A DNA stretch of 39,266 nucleotides, taken from JBBQWT01 sp038210375 (GTDB lineage Bacteria; Acidobacteriota; Terriglobia; Terriglobales; Acidobacteriaceae). Each line of letters opens with the position of its first letter. Within the stretch, counting starts at the first letter, position 1. The position numbers were made by a program, and so were the translations under genes. A model generated the notes under the pieces. The model did no database searches. It was not told the DNA's origin and saw only the letters and a program-made list of their open reading frames with translations. Below are positions 1-9,303 of the stretch, piece after piece. Where the stretch lies: positions 1-39,266 of the forward strand of contig JBBQWT010000027.1 in the NCBI GenBank assembly GCA_038210375.1, in the 5' to 3' direction.

Positions 1-1116
1 CTGCGCAAAACTGCCGTCGGCCTTTTGGGTGGTGGCCAGGTAGATCAGAGATCGCAACGGGGTGCTGCGATTGCCGGTCGCGAGCAATCCCAATGCGCTC
101 TGTACCATGTCGCGCGTCCACACCAGGTGATAACCTCCTTCACCTTCCTGGTCGCCGCGGGCTTCGCCCCAAGGAATGGAAAGCGATGCGATGAGCGCCC
201 CTTGAAACGTTTTGTCTTCATGCGCCAGGATGACGTTGTGGCTGGTGAAATAAAGACAGCCGCCATCGCTGCTTTGATCGCGCAGATTGTCGCGCGAGTT
301 TTCTGAGCGCAACCACTGCGCCGTGAACCGGTTCTTCTGGTCGCGAAACGGCACCCCCAGTGCCTGTAAAAGAGTGGTTAGAGCGCGGTGCAGGCTGTCG
401 CCGAATGACAGGCCCACGGTGAATTCGTTGTGGCTGCCCAGTTCGATCTCGCCAGTCAGGGCCACGTTGCCGCCGGTGGCGCGGTCGAACTGCCAGTCCA
501 TCTTGAAGTTATCGGCTATGTCGGTCCAGCCATCACTCGCGCCCACGTACCCGCACGAGAGTTTCGAAAAAGGCAGCGTGGTGGCCAGCGCCAGCCAGGT
601 GCCGTTTTTCTCCGCCACCAGAATCTGCCGCCCCGCGGCTTCGATGACATAAGCGTTGTTTCCCCAACCGCCGCAGTTAAGGTGCGGAGCGCATAGAACG
701 TACACCTTCAAGCGCGATAGCTGTTCCGGTTCGCCGGTGAAGCAAGTGTGCTGCAGCAGACAAGCCTGGTGGGGGTCGGCAATGATTTCTTTAGTGAAAC
801 TGTAGCGGCCCTCGGGATCTTTGCTGGTAATGGTGTATCCCAGCGCGCGGTCCATGGGTTTGATCGTCGATTGGAGATAGTTTTTTTCCTCGTGGAAAAA
901 AGTTTCGCCGTCGGAAATCATATATTGCAGGTCGCGAATCTGGGGACGATCGACCGTCGGGTAATACACCTCGGTGACAATACCGTTCCAGACGGTGAAC
1001 CACAGTCCGCTGGAATCGGAATAGGCCGTGCCGATTCCGTTCTTGTCTCCATGCGTCCAGCGCGGCTCGATGCCCGGCTTTCCGAATGCCTCGGACTGCC
1101 CTCTTAATGTTGCCAT
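1..1116 (-). CDS. GH15 glucoamylase/glucodextranase-like glycoside hydrolase (partial, C-terminus outside window)
   Basis: The reading frame starts at an ATG at 1116 and is still open at base 1, giving 372 residues. The first 270 or so residues look like the beta-sandwich N domain of glucodextranase-type GH15 enzymes (early FGKPGIEPRWTHGDKNG, then WNGIVTEVYYPTVDRPQIRD). The (alpha/alpha)6 catalytic domain begins near residue 300, and GGYHLVWTRDM at about 327-337 is the substrate-binding W-x-R-D segment of the family. Family members release glucose from alpha-1,4 or alpha-1,6 glucans by inversion. The catalytic glutamates lie beyond the window, so activity cannot be checked. I see no clear signal peptide, which suggests action on internal glucans or imported oligosaccharides. 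It lies 86 bases downstream of the sugar kinase on the same strand. The family is secure; the exact substrate is not. Confidence 0.9.
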   Translation of the reverse strand, partial: MATLRGQSEAFGKPGIEPRWTHGDKNGIGTAYSDSSGLWFTVWNGIVTEVYYPTVDRPQIRDLQYMISDGETFFHEEKNYLQSTIKPMDRALGYTITSKDPEGRYSFTKEIIADPHQACLLQHTCFTGEPEQLSRLKVYVLCAPHLNCGGWGNNAYVIEAAGRQILVAEKNGTWLALATTLPFSKLSCGYVGASDGWTDIADNFKMDWQFDRATGGNVALTGEIELGSHNEFTVGLSFGDSLHRALTTLLQALGVPFRDQKNRFTAQWLRSENSRDNLRDQSSDGGCLYFTSHNVILAHEDKTFQGALIASLSIPWGEARGDQEGEGGYHLVWTRDMVQSALGLLATGNRSTPLRSLIYLATTQKADGSFAQ

Positions 1117-1202
1117 GTAAGTATTTGTCCTCTCAGGTGCGTCAGTTTACGACGCCTTGTTGATTCTAGTGTGGAAGGGGCACTGCCGCGGTTATGAAGT
1201 AT

Positions 1203-2120
1203 TCAAGAGCCGGCCTGCGGGGTTTGCAAGAGCTCAGCCAGTTTCGCTTCTGCCGGCCGTGGAGTGCCTCCGGCGCACGATGCCACAAAGCTTCCCCATT
1301 GGTTAGCCGCCTGGTTAATGATTCTCAGCGGAGATCCGATCAACATGTAATGCGCCATCGCCGCCGTAAACGCATCTCCGGCGCCCACCGTATCCACCAT
1401 CGCCGCAGGAATGCCAGGGTGTTCCGAGACCTCGTCCGCGGTCACCAGCACGCTTCCGCGCGCGCCTCGGGTGATGCAAACAGCACGAAGATTGAAAGCG
1501 TGGCGCAAGTTCCTGGCTGCGGGAACCTCGCCGCTGGCGCTCACTCCCGCAAGTTTCATCACCTCCGGCAACTCAACATCATTCGTCTTGACGAGGGTGG
1601 CCGCGCGCAGCGATTCAATCACTACCTCGCCCGAGTAATGCGGCGCCCGCAGGTTTACATCGAAAATGCGGAGGCAGTCGGGCCGGGTCGCCCGCAAGAA
1701 CTCCGCGATAGTCGCGCGCGAGACCGAGGAGCGTTGCGCCAGCGACCCGAAACACACGGCATCCGCGGACTTCGCAACTTCCTGCCAGGCGGGGGTCCAT
1801 TGCAGATGATCCCAGGCGACGTCTTCGGCGATAGTGTAAACCGCCTGCCCGGCATGCAGATTGACTTCCACCGTCCCCGTGGGATGCTCGGCGTCGAGCT
1901 GCAGGCAGTCGATATCCACGCCCAGTTGCTGCGCCCGCAGCGCGGCTTCTTTCCCCAGCGGGTCGAGGCCAACCGCGCTGGCTACAATGCCGTGGTCGCC
2001 CAGAAGTGAAGCGACGAAGGCAAAATTAGTGGGAGCGCCCCCGAGGTGCTTCTGCCCGGGAACCAGGTCCCACAAAATCTCTCCCAGGCCGACGACCTTA
2101 AGTTTGGCTGGCTGCACCAC
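1203..2120 (-). CDS. PfkB-family carbohydrate kinase, fructokinase-like
   Basis: This 305-aa protein is a ribokinase/PfkB-fold kinase that phosphorylates a sugar with ATP in the cytoplasm. The N-terminal substrate-lid motif LGGAPTNFA lies at about residues 26-34, after GLGEILWDLVPG, a pattern typical of bacterial fructokinases. The C-terminal signature DTVGAGDAF at 243-251 supplies the anion hole and the catalytic Asp249. The length fits the family. The start is GTG (GTG-GTG-CAG) with no strong ribosome-binding site. It sits between the MFS transporter gene (upstream, 106-base gap) and the GH15 gene (downstream, 86 bases), so the three form a plausible sugar uptake and utilisation unit. A ketodeoxygluconate kinase role is possible, since the neighbouring transporter is of the acid-sugar type, but the N-terminal motif fits fructokinase better. 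Confidence 0.88.
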   Translation of the reverse strand: MVQPAKLKVVGLGEILWDLVPGQKHLGGAPTNFAFVASLLGDHGIVASAVGLDPLGKEAALRAQQLGVDIDCLQLDAEHPTGTVEVNLHAGQAVYTIAEDVAWDHLQWTPAWQEVAKSADAVCFGSLAQRSSVSRATIAEFLRATRPDCLRIFDVNLRAPHYSGEVVIESLRAATLVKTNDVELPEVMKLAGVSASGEVPAARNLRHAFNLRAVCITRGARGSVLVTADEVSEHPGIPAAMVDTVGAGDAFTAAMAHYMLIGSPLRIINQAANQWGSFVASCAGGTPRPAEAKLAELLQTPQAGS

Positions 2121-2226
2121 TCAATGGTAGCGCATGCCCTAATCACGCATCGCAAGATGAGGGTCTGCATTCAATCAAAGACACGCGCTCTCCGGGGACC
2201 AGGCCTTCATGCGTCCCGCGTGATAT

Positions 2227-3493
2227 TCATGCGGCGAGGGAAACAGTTGTAGTGCGCTGATGAGCTGGAGGTCTCAAGAACAAAGGCAAAATCGCTCCTG
2301 CCACCATGAAAGACGCAAGCAAGGCGAAGCCGTAAAGAAAATTCCCCGATCGTTTGTTAAGGTATCCGACGAGCAGCGGCCCTAAAATACCGCCGATGTT
2401 ACCCACGCCGTTTACGAACCCGGCAATGGAGCCTGCCATTTTGCGGGAAAACCATTCCGTGGGAATCGCCCAGAACGGCCCTAGACCCGCGAAAGCTCCG
2501 ATCGCAGCCACGCAAACCAGCAGGTAAGAAATCAGAGGGAAACGAGTAATGGTCAGCACGCCCGCGAAAAGAGCAATTCCGCCTATCCCCATGGCGACGG
2601 CCACATGGGCCCTGCGCTCGTGGAATCGGTCGGAATGTGCGGAGTTATAAAGTAAAGATAAGGCGCCCACCACAAATGGGAATGTGTACAGAATTCCAAT
2701 CATGAAATTGCTGAGGTTTTTATAACTGCCGAGCGCGCTGGGCAGCCAGAAGAGATATCCCAACTGGCCACTCAACATCAGTAATTTGATCAGGGCGAGC
2801 AAGAGTACCTGGGGAGCGAAAATCGACCGCCAGAAAACTTCCTTAGAAACCGGCTCTCGCTCGACCAGTTCCTTCTGGAAGGTTGAGTCTAGGTACTCTT
2901 TCTCGGGCTTCGATAGCCAGGGGGCCTGCCGGGGATAATCAAATATGCCCCAGATCCATACCAGGAGCCAGGCCAGAGGCAGCAGGCCCTCCACCACCAG
3001 CATGACCCGCCAGTTCCAGCGATCAATGAGCCAACCTGAAACCGGCGAGGAAATCACCAGGGAAATCGGAAGCGCCAGGGAAAACCACGCGCTGGCGCGA
3101 GCCCGCTCTTTTCGTGGAAACCAGTGGGAAAGGAGAATCAAGGTCGCGGGATACATTCCACCTTCCGCGACCCCTAAGAACAAACGCATGACCCACAACT
3201 GTTGCCAGGTGTGCACCAGTCCGCATCCCACGGCGCAAATTCCCCATACCACCAGCAGAATGCTCACGAACCATTTCGTGCTCCCAGTGGCTCGCGAGAT
3301 AGCCCCCGGGAATCTGCAGAAGGAGATATCCCCAGAAAAAAGCGCTGGCGATGGCGCCGGCCTGTAGAGGATTCATGTGCAGGTCGCGGCTCATCGAGGG
3401 CAGAGCGATAGACACATTGGTGCGGTTGATGAATGCAATCGCATACATGACCGTAGCGACTGGAATGATACGAAGCCATCTTTGGTCCGTCAT
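2227..3493 (-). pseudogene. MFS transporter of the anion:cation symporter type, interrupted by a one-base frameshift
   Basis: The first part (ATG at 3493) reads MTDQRWLRIIPVATVMYAI, then FINRTNVSIALPSMSRDL and GGYLASHW, the typical start of an ACS-type MFS carrier for hexuronates, tartrate or similar acids. The match is lost just after ASHW. The rest of the same carrier continues in another frame as STKWFVSILLVVWG, through LFLGVAEGGMYPATL and WFPRKERARASAWF, to a TGA at 2227. Removing one C from the CCC run at 3283-3285 (GGG on the coding strand) rejoins the halves into about 421 aa with twelve expected membrane segments, normal for the family. Both parts are intact apart from this base. The defect is therefore recent, a sequencing error in a homopolymer, or, less likely, a programmed shift. 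The second part could start alone at a GTG at 3267 but would lack the first two helices. Confidence 0.85.
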
Positions 3494-3602
3494 TTAGGAA
3501 GAGTCTCCGCAAGCGAGGCTGGGTATAAGCCGGATTGGGACCGGGTTCGCGGTGCACGCGAAGATCTGGTTTCCAGGCACTGCTGGCCTGCGCTAGGAGA
3601 GG

Positions 3603-3634
3603 ATACGAATCGACCGCATGCAGTCGATTCGTAT
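3603..3634. promoter_or_regulatory. Perfect 12-bp inverted repeat with 8-base loop between receptor gene and MFS gene
   Basis: ATACGAATCGAC (3603-3614) and GTCGATTCGTAT (3623-3634) are exact reverse complements around an 8-base centre. The element starts 12 bases past the stop of the receptor gene and 110 bases upstream of the MFS start. On the minus strand it is followed by CCTCTCC, not a T-run, so it is a weak candidate for an intrinsic terminator of the receptor gene. It could equally be an operator for the MFS/kinase/GH15 unit. Confidence 0.45.
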
Positions 3635-3646
3635 TTTCGTCAAATC

Positions 3647-6600
3647 TCAAAAGACGATCTTCATCCCCAGTTGTATCTGGCGCGAGGGAGTGGAGGTGGT
3701 GTTCAGGACTCCGGCGTTACCCACCACACTGCCGTTGGCGGCGAACACCGAGTTGTTCTGCGTGGGATTCAGAAAACCGGGAGCGCCCAGGTTGGGATGA
3801 TTAAAGAGATTGAATATTTCAGCGCGGAACTGGACGTTAAACGCCTCGGAGATCCTGGCCACATGAGTGTTCTTGAACACCGAGAAATTGACCGTCGCAA
3901 TACCCGGGCCGTAGAGGGAATTACGCCCCGCGTTGCCCACCAGGTTGGAGCAGTAGACCGAGCCCGCCGGCGCGGGTTGCGCCGCACCGGCAAAACCGGC
4001 GCATTGCGCGGCCATAGAGGCGGGCGCGGTGGGAAGTGAGAAACAGTTGACGTTCAGGTAGTTGACGCCGCCATGAATGGGGTTACAGCCGGGAATGATG
4101 TTGGCGAAATCCATCGAAAAGTCGCCGTCAAATCCGGTCCCCAGCGGGTCTCCGCCGCCACCCAGGGTCGCGCTGAAAGGAGAGCCCGTGGTCACGGTAA
4201 CGATGCTTCCCAACTCCCAGCCTCCAGTGAGGAATGACGCCACCGAATTCGAGAACTGCGGCGCAGGAACATCCCAGATAAAGTTCCCTACCGTGGTTTG
4301 CCGTATATCGAAATCGCATGCTCCGGTGCGGTATTTTTTGTCGAAGATGGGAACCGCAATGGTGTTCAGGTAGGGGTCTCCGGTGTGAGCGGAGGAGCCG
4401 AGATCACGGCACTTTCCCCAAGTGTAGGAGAGCTGGCCCTGAAAGCCGTGGCTCATGCTTTTCTTGAGTTGCGCTTGCAGCCCGTTGTAAGACGCCGCAC
4501 CGTCAAAAACTACCGGGCGGATAGGCCCGCGGTTGGGATCGAGTTTTGTACCCGTGCCGGGTTTGGGAAAGAGCAGGCCAAGAGCGGTCTGGCCGGCGGG
4601 TTGGGTGAGGTTAATGTCGTCCGCCGAGTTAGGCAGGTGGACCGAGCGAGACCCCACGTACCCCATGGTTGTGGTCCAACCGGGAAACAACTCGCGCTGC
4701 AGGTTGAAGTTGTAATTGAGCACGTAGCTGCGCCGAGGGAGGGGATCGATATAGCGCTGCCGGATGGTGGCGGGATTGAAATTCACAGTGGCCGCCGTAC
4801 CCAGCCGGGCCGCCGGGTCTGATCCGATAATCTGGAAAGGAAAGGTCGCCGCGTCGTTCAATCCGAATATGTAAGGCAGGGGAAGCACATCGAAAATCCC
4901 GAAACCGGCGCGCAGAGCCGTCTTCCCATCTTTGAACGGGTCATAGGAGAGACCGATGCGGGGCTCGAAATTTTTAAGCGTGGGATTTCTGCTGAACGGG
5001 CTGTTCACCGCCACCGGGCCACAAGCAGTGGGACTGGCGGTGCATGCTGCCAGGCTGGTGATTTGCTGAAATCGGTTCTTAGCGTCGGTGGGCTTGGTCG
5101 TCATCTCATAACGCAAGCCCATGTTGACCGAAAGGTTTGAGCGCGCCCTCCAATCGTCCTGCACGTAAGCCCCGAAGAGGCTCTCGCGTATCCCAACCTC
5201 CTGCGAGCCGCCCGGCGCCAGGGCTGTAAGTTTCACCGGGGTGTTACGCAAAAAAGCTGACAGGCTGGCATACTTCAGCGATCCGTTGGGGCTAAGCCTC
5301 TCGAGGATGTTGTACTGCATCCGCTCCGCGGCAAAACCCACTTTGATCGAGTGCGTTCCCCTGGTCAGAAAGCCATCGTCGTACAGTTGGCCGGAAGTGT
5401 AGTGATGGAAAAATTGGTTATTGCCGCCCAGTCCCACGATTGCAGTCAGGCCGGTGACTGAGATTTTCGGAGTTGCGGTCGCGCCCGGTGCAATTGCGAG
5501 GGTAGGGCTGTTGGCCAGCGCGTTGGGCGCGGATTGCGGTTCGTTGATGTCTCCTCGCACCCGGTTCAAGCCCACCCGGAAGGTGTTCACGAATGCCGGC
5601 CCGAAAATGTGGGTCTCTTCGATGCTCACGCCCTGGCGGCGGGCGAATACGTTATGAATTACGTTGATTAATGGATCAGGCTGGCTCTGCGGGCCGGAAT
5701 CGAAAAAGTAGTTCCCCGCCAGGCTGTCGTTGTTCGATATCTTGTGATCAACTCGGGTGCTGTAATAATTTTCCTTGGCGATGATCGGCGCCGCGGTCGC
5801 GAATGACACGGTGTCGGTAAGTCCGCTGGCACATACCGCCGGGCACGGAAACAGCGGTAAATATGCCTTTACGCCGGGATCGACTACCACGGCGCCGCCG
5901 GTGAGCAACCCGTTACGCGCATTCTGCGAAGGCACCTTAATCACTGCCGTGGATGGCAGCGCTTGCCGAATCCCTTCATAGGCGCCAAAGATGAATGTCC
6001 TGTCCTTAATGATCGGTCCTCCCGCGGCGCCGCCAAACTGGATGCGGCGAAAAGACGGAATGTCTTTCGTGGGGTCGTCGAAAAAGTTTTTAGCATCGAA
6101 TATTTTGTCACGGTCAAAAAAGAAGCCGGTCCCGTGCACCTGGTTCGCGCCGCTCTTGGTGATGGCATTGATTACGGCGCCCGAAGTCCTGCCATATTCC
6201 GCCGTGTAGTTGGTGGTGAGGACCGAGAATTCCTGGATCGCATCCACTCCGAGATTTACGCCGGTTACGCTTCCCGGCGCTCCGTTGGAATAGTCGTTTA
6301 CATTTACGCCATTAATTCGGTAACTGTTCTCGTAAGGACGGTGGCCCGAATCGCTCAACTGGTTCCCCAGGCCGCGGTTTCCTTTGTTGGCGCTGATGCC
6401 GGTCCCCACCTGGGTGGGAATACTCAGCACTCCGGGCTCCAGGGTAGCCAGCGAAGTGTAGTCACGGCCATTCAAGGGAAGCTCCCTCATCGTCGTCGAA
6501 TTGACCGTGCCGCTGATCGTCGAGGAGGCGGTTTCCACGGCGGGTGGCACGTCGTTGACCTCAACCGTCTGTGTGAGCTTTCCCACGTGCAGGGTTATGT

Positions 6601-6943
6601 TTAGCGGCTGGGCGGCGCCCACCGTAAGCGTGAGGCTTTTCTGCACCACCGTGGTAAATCCCGGAGCGGCAACTGTGACCTCGTAGGGACCAGGCAGCAG
6701 GTTGGGTGCGGTGTAGAAGCCGTCTGAGTTGGACTCAACATCCCGGGTTTCGCTGGTATCGGTGTTCTTGATCGATATTTTGGCGTTGGGCGTGACCGCA
6801 CCCGATTCGTCGGTGATTACCCCGGAAAGCGTCGCGCCGGAAACCTGCGCTTTCGCCGGAACGTTCATCGTGAGCAAACTCGCGATGCACAGTGCAAAAA
6901 CCATCGTCGCGCGAATCATCTTGTGAGTCCGATTCAAAATCAT
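3647..6943 (-). CDS. Oar-type TonB-dependent receptor with carboxypeptidase-regulatory-like N-terminal domain
   Basis: A 1,098-aa outer-membrane protein that would import a large or scarce ligand using TonB energy. I place the start at the ATG at 6943 because AGGAGG lies 8 bases upstream (6952-6957). From there residues 1-33 form a signal peptide ending in PAKA. A CarboxypepD_reg-like domain follows (GVITDESGAVTPNAKISI to about residue 115), then a plug with RELPLNGRDYTSLATLEPG, YRINGVNVNDY and AEYGRTSGAVINAITKSG, then a long beta-barrel. The last residues QIQLGMKIVF end in an aromatic, as needed for BAM insertion. The open frame extends 46 codons further upstream, but that stretch has no leader-like sequence. 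It is a paralogue of the receptor at 12531-15707 and is divergent from a membrane regulator. The ligand is unknown. Confidence 0.93.
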   Translation of the reverse strand: MILNRTHKMIRATMVFALCIASLLTMNVPAKAQVSGATLSGVITDESGAVTPNAKISIKNTDTSETRDVESNSDGFYTAPNLLPGPYEVTVAAPGFTTVVQKSLTLTVGAAQPLNITLHVGKLTQTVEVNDVPPAVETASSTISGTVNSTTMRELPLNGRDYTSLATLEPGVLSIPTQVGTGISANKGNRGLGNQLSDSGHRPYENSYRINGVNVNDYSNGAPGSVTGVNLGVDAIQEFSVLTTNYTAEYGRTSGAVINAITKSGANQVHGTGFFFDRDKIFDAKNFFDDPTKDIPSFRRIQFGGAAGGPIIKDRTFIFGAYEGIRQALPSTAVIKVPSQNARNGLLTGGAVVVDPGVKAYLPLFPCPAVCASGLTDTVSFATAAPIIAKENYYSTRVDHKISNNDSLAGNYFFDSGPQSQPDPLINVIHNVFARRQGVSIEETHIFGPAFVNTFRVGLNRVRGDINEPQSAPNALANSPTLAIAPGATATPKISVTGLTAIVGLGGNNQFFHHYTSGQLYDDGFLTRGTHSIKVGFAAERMQYNILERLSPNGSLKYASLSAFLRNTPVKLTALAPGGSQEVGIRESLFGAYVQDDWRARSNLSVNMGLRYEMTTKPTDAKNRFQQITSLAACTASPTACGPVAVNSPFSRNPTLKNFEPRIGLSYDPFKDGKTALRAGFGIFDVLPLPYIFGLNDAATFPFQIIGSDPAARLGTAATVNFNPATIRQRYIDPLPRRSYVLNYNFNLQRELFPGWTTTMGYVGSRSVHLPNSADDINLTQPAGQTALGLLFPKPGTGTKLDPNRGPIRPVVFDGAASYNGLQAQLKKSMSHGFQGQLSYTWGKCRDLGSSAHTGDPYLNTIAVPIFDKKYRTGACDFDIRQTTVGNFIWDVPAPQFSNSVASFLTGGWELGSIVTVTTGSPFSATLGGGGDPLGTGFDGDFSMDFANIIPGCNPIHGGVNYLNVNCFSLPTAPASMAAQCAGFAGAAQPAPAGSVYCSNLVGNAGRNSLYGPGIATVNFSVFKNTHVARISEAFNVQFRAEIFNLFNHPNLGAPGFLNPTQNNSVFAANGSVVGNAGVLNTTSTPSRQIQLGMKIVF

Positions 6944-7281
6944 TGTTGCTGCCTCCTGATTATGGCCACCGCTTTGTGGCACACTGTCCCGCTCTTGCTT
7001 TAGGATCCGGTGATCACTGAAGATTGCCGGTGGCTGCAGGGTGAAAGCACGCCTACAGGCACAGTTCGGATTATTCATCACACACCAGCGGAAGCATTCT
7101 GCGCCGCCCAGTCAATTGTTGGCAATGCACTGGCGCTCACATGAATAGCAAGCGTGTATAACGTTCTTAGCTAAATAGAATCAACTGCTTACAGGCTAAG
7201 GTAACATGGAATCAGGGTTTGACCTTGGCTTTACCCCAGGGCTATACTCCGCCCAAAGCCGAAAATGTTGGTTCATATTCA
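6944..7281. promoter_or_regulatory. Divergent intergenic region between receptor and winged-helix/TPR regulator genes
   Basis: About 340 bases with no convincing gene. It carries the strong ribosome-binding site of the receptor gene (CCTCCT on the plus strand, 6952-6957). A short inverted repeat, CTTAGC at 7166-7171 with GCTAAG at 7195-7200, lies upstream of the regulator gene in an AT-rich patch that also holds GTGTATAACG. Both promoters must lie here, but I cannot place -35/-10 boxes with confidence. An ATG at 7206 is out of frame with the regulator. Confidence 0.4.
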
Positions 7282-9246
7282 ATGAGAGAAACTGTCAGCC
7301 GCCCGCGGACCATTCGTTTCGGAGTGTTTGAGGTCGATCTTCAACTTAGCGAGTTGCGCAAGCGCGGCGTCAAGATCAAGTTGCAGGAGCAACAATGCCA
7401 GATTCTGGGAATTCTCCTCGAGCAACCGGGAGAAGTGGTGACTCGCGAAAGACTCCGACGCCGCTTGTGGGCCGATGATACCTTCGTTGACTTCGATCAC
7501 AGCCTGAATACTGCAATGATGCGCCTGCGGGAGGCGCTCGGCGATTCATCTGATAACCCGCGTTTTATCGAGACCCTGCCCAGAAAGGGTTATCGCTTTA
7601 TCGCTCCGGTCACCGAAGTCCCAGAGCCGGATCTTGAAGACCGTTTGCCGGAAGCGCCCGAGCGCGCCAAAGCACCAGAACCGCGAGCATCCTCAGAAGT
7701 CGTTCCAGCTGCGCTTCCGGAGACAGCAGCGTTACAGCCAACCCGCTTGGGTTGGAGAAGCGCTGCGATCACAGGGTTCGTCCTTCTCGCTTTGATCGGC
7801 GCCGGTTTGTTGTGGCGCTATCTACGCCATGATAGGGCGGTCGTCGTGGCTCCACCCACCACCAGGTCGATCGTTGTACTGCCACTGGAAAATCTTTCCG
7901 GACAGGCGGACCAGGAATATTTCGCCGACGGCATGACCGATGCTCTAACCGCGCAACTGGCAAAGATAAGCTCCCTGCGGGTGATCTCCAGGACGTCGGC
8001 AATGCAGTACAAGGGAAGCCATAAATTACTGTCAGAAATTGCGCGGGATTTGAATGTGGATGCGGTGGTGGAAGGCACAGTCCTGCATTCCGGCAACCGG
8101 GTGCGGATTACCGCGGAGCTGGTCCAGGTTTCCACCGATCGCCACCTGTGGGCGGAAACCTACGAAAGCGAGATGGGCGACATTCTCGCCCTGCAAAGCC
8201 GGGTGGCCCAGGCCATCGTCAATGAGATCAGGATCAATTTATCGCCGCAGGAAAAGAAGCTTCTCGCCACTACCCGCGTGGTCAGCGAAGAGAGCTATGA
8301 AAACTACCTGAAGGGCCGCTATTACTGGAACAAACGATCAGAAGACGGACTTACCAAAGCCATCGAGTACTTCAGAAAAGCCACCCAGGAAGAACCGGGT
8401 TATGCGCTGGCTTACGCCGGCATGGCTGACTGTTACAGCATTATCGGCTCCGCGATCGTGGACACGGTGCCGGCCGGCGAGGTAGCTCCCAAGGCCAAGG
8501 CCGCGGCCCTGAAGGCAATTGAATTGGATGACACCCTGGCGGAAGCTGATACCGCTCTCGCTACCGTACGGTTCAACTACGATTGGGATTGGGCGGGCGC
8601 GGCCAACGGATTCAAACTTGCCATCGAGCACAACCCCAGCTATGCCACCGCCTACCAGAGATATTCCTTGTACCTCATGGCCATGGGCCGCACCCAGGAA
8701 AGCATGACGGAAATGAACCGGGCGCGGGCCCTCGACCCACTTTCCGTGAGCATGAATTTCAGTTTGGGATGGCGGCTTTACATGGCCCATCAATACGACC
8801 AGGCCATCAAGCAATTAGGCGCCACCATCGATATGGATCCGAACTTTGGTTTGGCCCACCGGGTGCTTGGCGAAAGTTATGAGCAGAAAGGTCTCTATCC
8901 CGAGGCCCTGGATGAGCTGCGGAAGGCGGTCGCAATCTCTCACCACAGCCCACCCATGCTCGCTTCCCTGGGTCACGCTTACGGCGTGTCGGGAAGAAAG
9001 CAGAACGCGCTTAAGATCATCGACCAGTTGAAAGAAGAATCAGCCAGTCGCTATGTCTCGCCTTTCTATCTGGCGGTCGTCTATGCCGGCATGGGCGAAA
9101 AGAACCAGGCGCTGGAATCCCTGGAAAGGGCTTATCAAGACCGCTCCAACCGGGTGGTGTTTTTGAAGGTTGATCCCCAGGTGGATAACCTGAGGAGCGA
9201 TCCTCGATTTCAAGCTTTGTTGCAGCGGCTCGCCCTTCCGAAGTAA
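7282..9246 (+). CDS. Membrane-anchored winged-helix transcriptional regulator with TPR repeats (CadC/ToxR-like architecture)
   Basis: A one-component regulator. From the ATG at 7282 it has 654 aa; an in-frame TTG at 7219 would add 21 residues of no obvious meaning. Residues 9-109 are an OmpR/PhoB-type winged helix (RFGVFEVDLQLSELRKRG, LWADDTFVDFDHSLNTAM, ETLPRKGYRFIAPV). A proline- and glutamate-rich linker leads to one membrane helix at about 160-179. The outer part begins IVVLPLENLSGQADQEYFADG, the FlgO/TolB-like module often found in these proteins, and is followed by several TPR units from about residue 325 to the end (for example KAIEYFRKATQEEPGYALAY). The helix places the DNA-binding domain in the cytoplasm and the TPR domain outside. 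It is divergent from the 1,098-aa receptor gene and may regulate it; that link is inferred from position only. Confidence 0.92.
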   Translation: MRETVSRPRTIRFGVFEVDLQLSELRKRGVKIKLQEQQCQILGILLEQPGEVVTRERLRRRLWADDTFVDFDHSLNTAMMRLREALGDSSDNPRFIETLPRKGYRFIAPVTEVPEPDLEDRLPEAPERAKAPEPRASSEVVPAALPETAALQPTRLGWRSAAITGFVLLALIGAGLLWRYLRHDRAVVVAPPTTRSIVVLPLENLSGQADQEYFADGMTDALTAQLAKISSLRVISRTSAMQYKGSHKLLSEIARDLNVDAVVEGTVLHSGNRVRITAELVQVSTDRHLWAETYESEMGDILALQSRVAQAIVNEIRINLSPQEKKLLATTRVVSEESYENYLKGRYYWNKRSEDGLTKAIEYFRKATQEEPGYALAYAGMADCYSIIGSAIVDTVPAGEVAPKAKAAALKAIELDDTLAEADTALATVRFNYDWDWAGAANGFKLAIEHNPSYATAYQRYSLYLMAMGRTQESMTEMNRARALDPLSVSMNFSLGWRLYMAHQYDQAIKQLGATIDMDPNFGLAHRVLGESYEQKGLYPEALDELRKAVAISHHSPPMLASLGHAYGVSGRKQNALKIIDQLKEESASRYVSPFYLAVVYAGMGEKNQALESLERAYQDRSNRVVFLKVDPQVDNLRSDPRFQALLQRLALPK

Positions 9247-9303
9247 GAACACTGCGATCGACGGAGGGTCGTCGGAGGCCGCTACGCAGAAATTGACGCC
9301 CGC

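Noticed and set aside
25..1107. Several plus-strand open frames in the first kilobase
   Set aside because: The minus strand reads through as one GH15 protein with recognisable motifs up to the window edge, so these are shadows.
1194..2009. 271-residue open frame on the plus strand opposite the kinase gene
   Set aside because: Arginine- and histidine-rich composition with no motif; it is the antisense shadow of a clear PfkB gene.
6944..7081. 46-codon N-terminal extension of the first receptor
   Set aside because: AGGAGG eight bases before the ATG at 6943 and a signal peptide directly after it make the inner start much better.
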